DNA of 9,013 bases. Source: Chitinophagaceae bacterium UBA4412 (lineage in GTDB: Bacteria; Bacteroidota; Bacteroidia; Chitinophagales; Chitinophagaceae). Of the stretch, positions 1-5,339 are shown piece after piece. Numbering within the stretch: position 1 is the first letter of the stretch; each line of letters begins with the position of its first letter. The stretch is from positions 1 through 9,013 of the forward strand of contig DGQO01000042.1 in the NCBI GenBank assembly GCA_002400445.1, written 5' to 3'. Position numbers and translations under genes: made by a program. Under the pieces are notes generated by a model, which saw nothing but the letters and a program-made list of their open reading frames with translations, was not told the origin of the DNA and did not search any database.

Positions 1-408
1 TTCATCTCCAATAAAAACGGCCCTTGGATTTTTAGTGGAAGCATAAGCGGCACCTAATGCAATCAATACAGGTGGATCAGGAAAGAGTTGCACTGATTTT
101 TCATAAGCTGCAATCGCTCTCAGGGTATCTTCATTTTCGAAATATAAAGTGCCGGCAATATCCCACAGTCTTGCATTTCCACTATCTGCAGAAAGGGCTT
201 CATTTACAGTAGCAATGGCCTTGATGTATTTTCCCGAATCCCGGTAATACTGAATGAGGTTTTCCACAGCAAGTGCAGAGTCCGGAAACGAACGGATTAC
301 GGCCTGCAACTCCGCTTCACGATTAGGTGCTGCGGCGCTATCCTGGCTATCATGCTGTTCGTTGCAAGCGAGTAATACTATCGCCAATAAGTAAAAGAGT
401 TTTTGCAT
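1..408 (-). CDS. TPR-repeat lipoprotein (C-terminus beyond window)
   Basis: The reading frame is open from an ATG at 408-406 to the left edge (136 residues seen, no stop). The N-terminus is a lipoprotein signal: a short Lys-containing start, a hydrophobic run, and the lipobox L12-L13-A14-C15, so the mature protein should be lipid-anchored at Cys15. A polar linker rich in S, D, A and Q (about 16-30) follows. Residues ~44-77 and ~78-111 fit two tetratricopeptide repeats (for example GKYIKAIATVNEAL and DTLRAIAAYEKSV), and a third begins near 112. TPR superhelices normally bind other proteins, so an envelope scaffold role is plausible, but no partner is evident. The gene is divergent from the propeller lipoprotein at 536, with a 127-base gap carrying a promoter element for each side. 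Total length and exact function are unknown. Confidence 0.85.
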   Translation of the reverse strand, partial: MQKLFYLLAIVLLACNEQHDSQDSAAAPNREAELQAVIRSFPDSALAVENLIQYYRDSGKYIKAIATVNEALSADSGNARLWDIAGTLYFENEDTLRAIAAYEKSVQLFPDPPVLIALGAAYASTKNPRAVFIGDE

Positions 409-420
409 AAAATGTTGCTG

Positions 421-428
421 CAAATGTA
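421..428 (-). promoter_or_regulatory. Bacteroidota -7 element for TPR lipoprotein gene
   Basis: Read on the minus strand this is TACATTTG, an exact match to the Bacteroidota sigma factor -7 consensus TAnnTTTG. It lies 12 bases before the ATG at 408. The nearest upstream TTG triplets lie 15 and 25 bases away, outside the usual 17-23 spacing, so the -33 half is not convincing. Confidence 0.5.
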
Positions 429-487
429 ATGGAATCGCAGGGCCAATGAATGACAATTCTGTTACAATGGAAGCTATTATGCAGGCT

Positions 488-495
488 TACCTTTG
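488..495 (+). promoter_or_regulatory. Bacteroidota -7 element for propeller lipoprotein gene
   Basis: The sequence TACCTTTG exactly matches TAnnTTTG. Transcription from it would start near 500-503, about 35 bases before the ATG at 536. That would exclude the more upstream in-frame ATG at 446 from the transcript. No TTG sits at the expected -33 distance, so the element is supported by its -7 match and position only. Confidence 0.5.
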
Positions 496-535
496 CCGTC
501 GGAAATTTTTATCCCATAATTATATTTTAAAAGTG

Positions 536-1633
536 ATGAAGTATTTATTCCTGCTCCCGGCGCTTAGCCTGTTTTCCTGTTTCAGTAATAAACAGGCACC
601 TGTACAAAAGCAAGTAGATGTACCCGTTGATTCTATTCATTTTCCGCAAGAGAATCATTTTAAGAATGTGCAGCAACTCACATTTGGGGGAGATAATGCT
701 GAAGCGTATTTCAGTTTTGATGGTAAGTACCTGGTGTTTCAAAAAACAAACCCGGCAGAAGGCATCATGTGCGATCAGATTTGGCTGGGGAAAGTACCTG
801 CGCAGGGTGAAGCCTTTCAGCCAAAACTAGTGAGCACGGGTACCGGCCGCACCACCTGTGCCTATTTTTATCCGGATGGAAAGCATATCCTTTATGGTTC
901 CACGCACCTGGGCAGCACCGAATGTCCTCCTTTGCCAGATCGTGCAAAGTATGGCAACCGCTATATCTGGCCGATATACGAAAGTTTCGACATTTTTAAA
1001 GCGGATCTTAATGGCAAGATCGTAAAGCAACTTACCCATACTAAAGGATACGATGCAGAAGCTACTATCTCTCCAAAAGGAGATAAAATGGTATTTACGT
1101 CTATGCGTGATGGGGATCTTGATTTGTACACCATGGACCTGGATGGCAACAATGTAAAAAGAATTACAACTGCGCTGGGCTACGATGGCGGCGCCTGGTT
1201 TAGTCCAGATGGCAGCAAGATTATCTGGCGTGCTTCACGGCCAAAAACAGAAGCAGATCAAAAAGAATATAAAGAACTGCTGGCCTTAAACCTGGTAGCT
1301 CCCACTAATATGGAAGTATGGGTAGCCAATGCCGATGGCTCGGATGCAAAGCAAATTACCTTCTTGCCCGCAGCAAACTGGGCTCCTAATTTTACGCCGG
1401 ACGGTAAGCATATCGTTTTCTGCAGTAACCATGAGTATCCAAGAGGATTTCCGTTTAATATGTACATCTGCGATTTGGATGGAAAAAATATGCAGAAGAT
1501 CTCAAGAGATAAAGGTTTTGATGCTTTTCCCATGTTTAGCCAGGATGGAAAAAAGATTGTGTTTTGCAGCAACCGGCATAATGGTGGCACAAGAGACACT
1601 AATATTTTTATAGCCGACTGGGTAGCCAATTAA
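536..1633 (+). CDS. PD40/TolB-like beta-propeller lipoprotein
   Basis: This is a 365-residue exported lipoprotein made of WD40-like (PD40) repeats. The start at 536 gives a compact signal with Cys15 in the lipobox context L12-F13-S14-C15. The frame is open back to an ATG at 446, but that adds 30 residues ahead of the signal and lies upstream of the candidate promoter at 488-495. At least six PD40 blades are visible, each with a F-S/T-x-D-G-K-x-[IL]-[VL]-F type core, near residues 56-70, 107-122, 174-190, 218-234, 283-298 and 330-346. This fold is shared with the TolB propeller and the N-domains of prolyl oligopeptidases, but no peptidase domain or Ser-Asp-His triad follows, so binding or scaffolding is more likely than catalysis. 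No TolB N-terminal domain is evident. It is followed by its own terminator, so it is probably monocistronic. Confidence 0.92.
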   Translation: MKYLFLLPALSLFSCFSNKQAPVQKQVDVPVDSIHFPQENHFKNVQQLTFGGDNAEAYFSFDGKYLVFQKTNPAEGIMCDQIWLGKVPAQGEAFQPKLVSTGTGRTTCAYFYPDGKHILYGSTHLGSTECPPLPDRAKYGNRYIWPIYESFDIFKADLNGKIVKQLTHTKGYDAEATISPKGDKMVFTSMRDGDLDLYTMDLDGNNVKRITTALGYDGGAWFSPDGSKIIWRASRPKTEADQKEYKELLALNLVAPTNMEVWVANADGSDAKQITFLPAANWAPNFTPDGKHIVFCSNHEYPRGFPFNMYICDLDGKNMQKISRDKGFDAFPMFSQDGKKIVFCSNRHNGGTRDTNIFIADWVAN

Positions 1634-1649
1634 AATAAATTTGATGTTG

Positions 1650-1679
1650 AAATGCCCCGGTAGTATTATCGGGGCATTT
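1650..1679 (+). terminator. Intrinsic terminator after propeller gene
   Basis: A perfect 10-bp inverted repeat (AAATGCCCCG at 1650-1659, CGGGGCATTT at 1670-1679) flanks a 10-base loop. It starts 16 bases after the stop codon, and T-rich sequence (TTTGTATTTTG) follows. Because the stem is flanked by A on one side and T on the other it could act in both directions, but the only gene ending here is on the plus strand. Confidence 0.85.
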
Positions 1680-1684
1680 GTATT

Positions 1685-1718
1685 TTGAGTTCTTCCATTG
1701 TATTTTGCAGTAGCTTTG
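1685..1718 (+). promoter_or_regulatory. Bacteroidota-type promoter for membrane protein gene
   Basis: The -7 element TAGCTTTG at 1711-1718 matches TAnnTTTG exactly. A TTG at 1685-1687 lies 23 bases upstream, at the long end of the accepted 17-23 spacing. The predicted transcription start is near 1725, giving a leader of about 20 bases to the ATG at 1744. The site sits directly after the preceding terminator, which supports an independent transcription unit. Confidence 0.6.
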
Positions 1719-1743
1719 AAACAATTACCAAAAACAACCAACT

Positions 1744-2178
1744 ATGTATAACGGCTTACTACACCTTCATAATTTTCTACGCTGGATCATTATTATCTTT
1801 TTGCTGATTACCATCATACAGGCATTTATGAAAAATGCTGCGGTAAAAAAAACGAGCCTCTGGCTTGTAATTACTGCGCACCTCACTTTGCTGCTTGGAT
1901 TGTACCAGTACTTTGTGGGCAACTTTGGCTATAAACTTATACAGACCAATGGATTTGCGGCAGTAATGAAAGATAGCGCTATGCGCTTTTGGGCCGTGGA
2001 GCATATTTCCGGAATGATCATAGCTATCATTTTGATAACAGTGGCTCGTAGTAAGTCTAAAAAATCTGCTTACAGCACAACAGGTTTGCTCTGCCTGCTA
2101 GCGCTTATCATCATTCTTGCAGTGGTGCCCTGGCCTTTCCGGGAAGGTATTGCCAGGCCCTGGTTTCCGGGTATATAA
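1744..2178 (+). CDS. Small four-helix membrane protein, possibly cytochrome b-like
   Basis: This 144-residue protein has four likely membrane segments, near residues 12-28, 39-58, 83-101 and 113-128. Histidines H7, H9, H46 and H87 lie at or near helix ends (LHLHNFLRW at the N-terminus, VEHISG before helix 3). From memory, similar short Bacteroidota proteins are labelled 'cytochrome B' or hypothetical. The histidine pattern makes heme binding conceivable, but nothing in the sequence proves it. There is no cleavable signal peptide. The C-terminus ends in an aromatic, proline-rich stretch (VVPWPFREG). The next gene starts 9 bases after the stop, so the two are probably co-transcribed. Being a gene is very likely; the biochemical role is open. 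Confidence 0.85.
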   Translation: MYNGLLHLHNFLRWIIIIFLLITIIQAFMKNAAVKKTSLWLVITAHLTLLLGLYQYFVGNFGYKLIQTNGFAAVMKDSAMRFWAVEHISGMIIAIILITVARSKSKKSAYSTTGLLCLLALIIILAVVPWPFREGIARPWFPGI

Positions 2179-2187
2179 ATAAATAGG

Positions 2188-2643
2188 ATGCATCCCGTTT
2201 TCAAAAAACTCAATTATAGTAACCAGGCTGTTTTGCATGTGCTCAACAGTCCAGCAACTTTTCATACCTGCATGGAGGAGATGGGAGCTTTGGCTAACTT
2301 GAAAACAGCAATTCGTGCAAATGAAAAAGCATTTTTCATCCTGGCATTTTGCACTAAGCAATCAGAAGTGAATCATTATGCTGAACTGGCTGCAAAAACT
2401 TTGGAAGGAGATGGGCTGCTTTGGTTTGCGTATCCTAAAAAAACTTCTAAAAACTTTACTTGTAGTTTTAACAGGGACAATGGCTGGGAAAGCCTTGGTA
2501 GGTTAGGCTATGAGCCAGTTCGTATGGTGGCCATCGATGAAGACTGGAGTGCGTTGCGTTTCAGGAAGCTTGAATTCATTAAAAATTTTACCCGTTCGTC
2601 TGCCATCAGCGAGCCTGGAAAAGTCAGGCTTTCTAAAAAATAG
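2188..2643 (+). CDS. Conserved 151-residue protein of unknown function
   Basis: I recognise this as a soluble protein type common in Bacteroidota but without an established role. It has no signal peptide or membrane helix. The central part (about 45-85: FFILAF, then AELAAKTLEGDGLLWFAYPKK) and the C-terminal VRMVAIDEDWSALRFRK (111-127) resemble in layout the DUF3052-type proteins of Actinobacteria, in which a 'total amount, then action' pattern ends in a DW-S-x-x-R motif. This comparison is by eye and tentative. The start ATG at 2188 is 9 bases past the previous stop and gives the MHPVFKKLNY N-terminus, with a weak AGG just ahead of it. It converges on the phosphoesterase gene, with 6 bases between the two stop codons. 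Confidence 0.85.
   Translation: MHPVFKKLNYSNQAVLHVLNSPATFHTCMEEMGALANLKTAIRANEKAFFILAFCTKQSEVNHYAELAAKTLEGDGLLWFAYPKKTSKNFTCSFNRDNGWESLGRLGYEPVRMVAIDEDWSALRFRKLEFIKNFTRSSAISEPGKVRLSKK
2612..2630. terminator. Possible hairpin at convergent gene ends
   Basis: AGCCTG at 2612-2617 and CAGGCT at 2625-2630 form a 6-bp perfect stem with a 7-base loop. It lies inside the last codons of the upstream gene and is followed on the plus strand only by TTTCTA. The stem is short and the U-tract poor, so termination here is uncertain. Its location between two convergent stop codons is the main reason to list it. Confidence 0.3.
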
Positions 2644-2649
2644 ATCGTG

Positions 2650-3156
2650 CTATCGTAGTGATCCCCGCTCTCCCAGTTCGATAATTTCCAGATTGCGGAT
2701 CTCTGCATCGTCTATTTCAAATCGAATCATCGTTTTCATTTTATGCCAGCCATGCTTGCCTGCAGCGCCTGGATTTATATGCAGGCAATTCAATTTCTCA
2801 TCGAACATCACCTTAAGAATATGCGAATGCCCGCTTAAAAAAAGCCGGCTCCCATTTGCAATGATTTTGTCTTTTACGCCCGTGGCATAGCGGCCTGGGT
2901 AACCACCAATGTGGCGCATATACACCGCTACATTTTCACAGTTAAAAAAGTTCTCTTCCGGAAATTGATGCTGGATAGATGCATCATCAATATTGCCATA
3001 CACGCCTTTTAACGGCTTGAAGTCCTGCAAGGCTTTTACCAGTTCAAGGCTACCAAAATCGCCAACATGCCAGAGCTCATCGCAAGCCGCAAAATGTTCG
3101 AAAATCAGCGGATCAATGTAGCCATGCGTATCTGAAAGTAAACCGATTTTTGTCAA
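2650..3156 (-). CDS. YfcE/MJ0936-family metallophosphoesterase
   Basis: This 168-residue cytoplasmic enzyme belongs to the calcineurin-like phosphoesterase superfamily, YfcE/MJ0936 branch, whose members hydrolyse phosphodiesters using a two-metal centre. All the metal-site motifs are present: D9-T10-H11, G32-D33, G54-N55-x-D57, H82, and G109-H110-S111-H112, followed by N128-P129-G130. Length is normal for the family. The start is a TTG at 3156-3154. No ATG or GTG occurs in frame between it and the upstream in-frame stop at 3201-3199, and the N-terminus MTKIGLLSDTHG is exactly where family members begin. The natural substrate cannot be read from the sequence. The gene is alone on its strand and divergent from homogentisate dioxygenase across a 200-base gap. 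Confidence 0.93.
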   Translation of the reverse strand: MTKIGLLSDTHGYIDPLIFEHFAACDELWHVGDFGSLELVKALQDFKPLKGVYGNIDDASIQHQFPEENFFNCENVAVYMRHIGGYPGRYATGVKDKIIANGSRLFLSGHSHILKVMFDEKLNCLHINPGAAGKHGWHKMKTMIRFEIDDAEIRNLEIIELGERGSLR

Positions 3157-3356
3157 AACAATAGGGTTGAAAAGTGTAAATTTGAATGAAGTTACATATC
3201 ACCAATCAAACGTTTCGCTTTGCCATTTCACCGGAACTTTACTTACCCAATTGACAAACGTACCTGGAAATATTATTTCCTGGTGCAGGCGCTTTGTGAG
3301 GGCTGGGCTGCAGATTGATATTGTTCTTCCCCATTTTTAATTTTAAACAATGTATA
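3157..3356. other. Divergent intergenic region with no secure gene
   Basis: This 200-base gap separates the phosphoesterase and dioxygenase starts. On the plus strand TAAATTTG (3177-3184) matches the -7 consensus but is 173 bases from the dioxygenase start. An ATG at 3186 opens a 22-codon frame ending at 3254. In another frame, 3250-3318 reads IDKRTWKYYFLVQALCEGW before a stop. The two segments abut as though one short gene had been frameshifted, but neither is recognisable and chance is the simpler explanation. No stable hairpin or riboswitch-like structure was seen by eye. I found no convincing minus-strand -7 element for the phosphoesterase. Confidence 0.4.
3315..3345 (+). promoter_or_regulatory. 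Weak candidate promoter for homogentisate dioxygenase
   Basis: TTG at 3315-3317 and TAATTTTA at 3338-3345 (one mismatch to TAnnTTTG, at the last G) are 20 bases apart, a normal spacing. The transcription start would fall very close to the ATG at 3357, giving an almost leaderless message. This counts against it, so it is only a candidate. Confidence 0.25.
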
Positions 3357-4514
3357 ATGCCACATTATCATAAAGCGGGCACGATACCGCACAAGCGTCA
3401 CACACAATTTCGTAAGCCAAATGGTGAGCTGTATGCAGAGCAGCTTTTTTCTACCGAAGGATTCTCTAATGATTATGCTTTGCTTTACCATACTTATGCA
3501 CCTACGCTCATTGTAAAATGCGATGCGCCCATAGATGTATCTCCAAAAATTGCAGAAGAGAAGATGCTTAAGCATCGGAGCCTCGAGGGATTTAAACTAA
3601 AACCCGAAGCCGATTATTTGCAAAGCCGAAAGCCGGTTCTCGTAAATGCAGATTGCCACATCGTTTTAGCTGCTCCGCAACAGAGCATGACCAATTACTT
3701 CTTTAAAAATGCGGATGCTGATGAAATTATTTTTGTGCATGAGGGAACCGGTATTATAAAAACATGTTATGGCGAATTACCTTTTTCGCCCGGCGACTAT
3801 ATTGTGCTGCCAAGGGGAACTATTTACCAGGCAACCTTCAACACAGAAAACAACAGGCTGTTTATTGTTGAGTCTTTTCATCCGGTTCATTATCCTAAAC
3901 GATACATGAGCCGCAATGGGCAGTTAATGGAGCATTCTCCTTTCTGTGAGCGGGATATCCGGGTTCCGGAAAATTTGCAAACCCTGGATGAAAAAGGCGA
4001 CTTCCTTATTCAAACAAAAAAGAAAGGTCAGCTCTACGGTATCCATTATGGTACACATCCTTTTGATGTGGTGGGTTGGGATGGCTGCTGCTATCCTTAT
4101 GCTTTTTCTATTCATGATTTTGAGCCTATCACCGGGCGTGTGCATCAGCCACCGCCCGTGCATCAAACTTTTGAAACGGATGCTTTCGTGGTATGCAGTT
4201 TCGTACCAAGATTGTATGATTATCACCCCGATGCTATCCCTGCCCCTTATAACCACAGCAATATTGATAGTGATGAATTATTGTATTATGTAGATGGTGA
4301 TTTTATGAGCCGCAAGCATGTTACCCGGGGAATGATTACCCTTCATCCTGCCGGAATTCCGCATGGGCCGCATCCCGGTGCTGTTGAAAAAAGTATCGGT
4401 GCCAGGGAAACGAAAGAACTTGCGGTGATGGTGGATACTTTTCGGCCACTACAACTCACCACAGAAGCTCTTGCCATAGAAAACGAAGGTTATGTGATGA
4501 GCTGGGCAGAATAG
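3357..4514 (+). CDS. hmgA: Homogentisate 1,2-dioxygenase
   Basis: This Fe(II) enzyme opens the ring of homogentisate to maleylacetoacetate in tyrosine and phenylalanine catabolism. The product is 385 residues. The ATG at 3357 gives MPHYHKAGTIPHKRHTQF, the conserved N-terminus of this type; the frame stays open upstream to 3315 but that extension is not family-like. The cupin-type fold shows VHEGTG (127-132) and the C-terminal core VHQPPPVHQTF (262-272), VPRLYDYHP (283-291), H300-S-N-x-D-S-D-E307, and H336-G-P-H339-P-G. By alignment from memory with the human enzyme, H300, E307 and H336 correspond to iron ligands H335, E341 and H371, and H263 to the catalytic base H292. It is shorter than the human enzyme, as expected for this bacterial form. 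No other gene of the pathway is in the window. Confidence 0.93.
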   Translation: MPHYHKAGTIPHKRHTQFRKPNGELYAEQLFSTEGFSNDYALLYHTYAPTLIVKCDAPIDVSPKIAEEKMLKHRSLEGFKLKPEADYLQSRKPVLVNADCHIVLAAPQQSMTNYFFKNADADEIIFVHEGTGIIKTCYGELPFSPGDYIVLPRGTIYQATFNTENNRLFIVESFHPVHYPKRYMSRNGQLMEHSPFCERDIRVPENLQTLDEKGDFLIQTKKKGQLYGIHYGTHPFDVVGWDGCCYPYAFSIHDFEPITGRVHQPPPVHQTFETDAFVVCSFVPRLYDYHPDAIPAPYNHSNIDSDELLYYVDGDFMSRKHVTRGMITLHPAGIPHGPHPGAVEKSIGARETKELAVMVDTFRPLQLTTEALAIENEGYVMSWAE

Positions 4515-4560
4515 GAAGAGTAGTTTCGCTAAGGAATGTTTCTGTAGTAGAATAGCCATT

Positions 4561-4603
4561 AAACCCTGATGTAACTGAATCATCAGTTTCATCGGGTTTT
4601 TTT
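4561..4603 (+). terminator. Strong compound terminator after hmgA
   Basis: An outer stem AAACCC/GGGTTT and GATG/CATC (one bulged T at 4567) continues, after a T-T mismatch, into an inner stem AACTGA/TCAGTT with a 4-base loop ATCA. Seven T residues follow (4597-4603), partly pairing in the outer stem. It begins 46 bases past the dioxygenase stop and separates it from the exporter operon. Confidence 0.9.
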
Positions 4604-4680
4604 ATGCTCGTCGCTTCCTTTATGCCCGCCTCATACCTGGTTGTCAAAAAAAAATATTATCTATTCTGGAAATGGTCGCT

Positions 4681-4688
4681 TACATTTG
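4681..4688 (+). promoter_or_regulatory. -7 promoter element of the exporter operon
   Basis: TACATTTG matches TAnnTTTG exactly. Its last base is the first base of the palindromic operator that follows. Predicted transcription start is near 4693-4695, inside the operator, leaving a leader of about 17 bases before the ATG at 4711. I see no TTG at -33 spacing, so recognition may depend mostly on this element. Confidence 0.65.
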
Positions 4689-4707
4689 TTTAACCAAATG
4701 GTTAAAC
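4688..4707 (+). promoter_or_regulatory. Palindromic operator for the adjacent TetR repressor
   Basis: The half-sites GTTTAACC (4688-4695) and GGTTAAAC (4700-4707) are perfect inverted repeats around a 4-base centre AAAT. The size and symmetry are typical of TetR-family operators, and the site overlaps the -7 element and the predicted transcription start, so bound repressor would block initiation. A third copy of the half-site core, GGTTAAA, lies at 4713-4719, 13 bases after the second and within the first three codons of the repressor gene. Autoregulation and operon-wide control are inferred from this position. Confidence 0.8.
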
Positions 4708-4710
4708 TCT

Positions 4711-5334
4711 ATGGTTAAAAACAAGAAGACGGATCAAATAGGAACGGAGGCTACCATACTGGCAGCAGCCCGAAAAGTATTTACCCGAAAAGGTATGGCA
4801 GGCGCCAGGATGCAGGATATTGCTGATGAGGCTGGTATTAACAAAGCGCTGTTACACTATTACTTTAAGGACAAGGAAAAGTTATTTGACACCATTTTTA
4901 TGGCGGAGGCAGCACTTTTCTTTCCTCGTTTAAATATCATTTTTGATGCTGACTTACCGTTGTTTGAAAAAATTGAAAAATTTGTAGATGAATATATTGA
5001 TGTGATGCTGCAGCACCCCTATATGCCATGGTTTATTTTGAATGAATTAAACCAGGATGCCGATAACTTTCTAAAAAAGGTATGGGCTAAAACTGCAATG
5101 CCCAAGCCGATTAAGCTTTTGCAGCAGATAGATGCTGAAGTGAAGAAAGGAACCATTAGGAAAGTAGATCCGAACCAACTTATGCTCAACCTGCTTTCCA
5201 TGACTATTTTCCCATTTGTAGGTAAGCCCATGTTTCAACTCACATTGAGGTTATCTGAGAAGCAGTTTACTGCCCTGATTAATGAACGAAGAAAATCTGT
5301 TCCCCAATTTATTATTGATTCTATTAAAAAATAA
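4711..5334 (+). CDS. TetR/AcrR-family transcriptional repressor
   Basis: This 207-residue protein has the TetR N-terminal DNA-binding domain at about residues 12-59: ILAAARKVFTRKG, then the helix-turn-helix MQDIADEAGINKALLHYYFKDKEKLF. The rest (about 60-207) is the variable ligand-binding and dimerisation domain, including FVDEYIDVMLQHPYMPWFILNEL. A longer frame is open to 4672, but that ATG precedes the promoter and operator, so 4711 is chosen. It is the first gene of the exporter operon, 5 bases ahead of the TolC gene, and the natural reader of the palindrome at 4688-4707. The gene order recalls E. coli cecR beside ybhGFSR, though I do not claim orthology to CecR. The inducer is unknown. 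Confidence 0.93.
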   Translation: MVKNKKTDQIGTEATILAAARKVFTRKGMAGARMQDIADEAGINKALLHYYFKDKEKLFDTIFMAEAALFFPRLNIIFDADLPLFEKIEKFVDEYIDVMLQHPYMPWFILNELNQDADNFLKKVWAKTAMPKPIKLLQQIDAEVKKGTIRKVDPNQLMLNLLSMTIFPFVGKPMFQLTLRLSEKQFTALINERRKSVPQFIIDSIKK

Positions 5335-5339
5335 ACATA

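Noticed and set aside
446..535. N-terminal extension of the propeller protein from ATG at 446
   Set aside because: It puts 30 unrelated residues before a good lipoprotein signal and overlaps the candidate -7 element at 488-495.
1258..1629. 123-codon minus-strand open frame inside the propeller gene
   Set aside because: It lies entirely antisense to PD40 repeats, which explain the sequence. No promoter or known motif was seen.
536..1633. Propeller gene as tolB or a peptidase of the DPP-IV/prolyl oligopeptidase type
   Set aside because: There is no TolB N-terminal domain, no alpha/beta-hydrolase domain and no catalytic triad; only propeller repeats are present, and it is a lipoprotein.
2510..2890. 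126-codon plus-strand open frame across the convergent gene ends
   Set aside because: It overlaps two well-supported genes, has no recognisable domain and a low-complexity Ser-rich translation. It is a shadow frame.
3315..3356. Extended start for the homogentisate dioxygenase
   Set aside because: The start at 3357 reproduces the conserved family N-terminus, and the extra 14 residues do not resemble it.
3924..4256. 110-codon minus-strand frame inside hmgA
   Set aside because: It is antisense to conserved catalytic core sequence of the dioxygenase.
4672..4710. Upstream ATG for the TetR gene at 4672
   Set aside because: It precedes the promoter element and the operator; the ATG at 4711 gives a normal TetR N-terminus.
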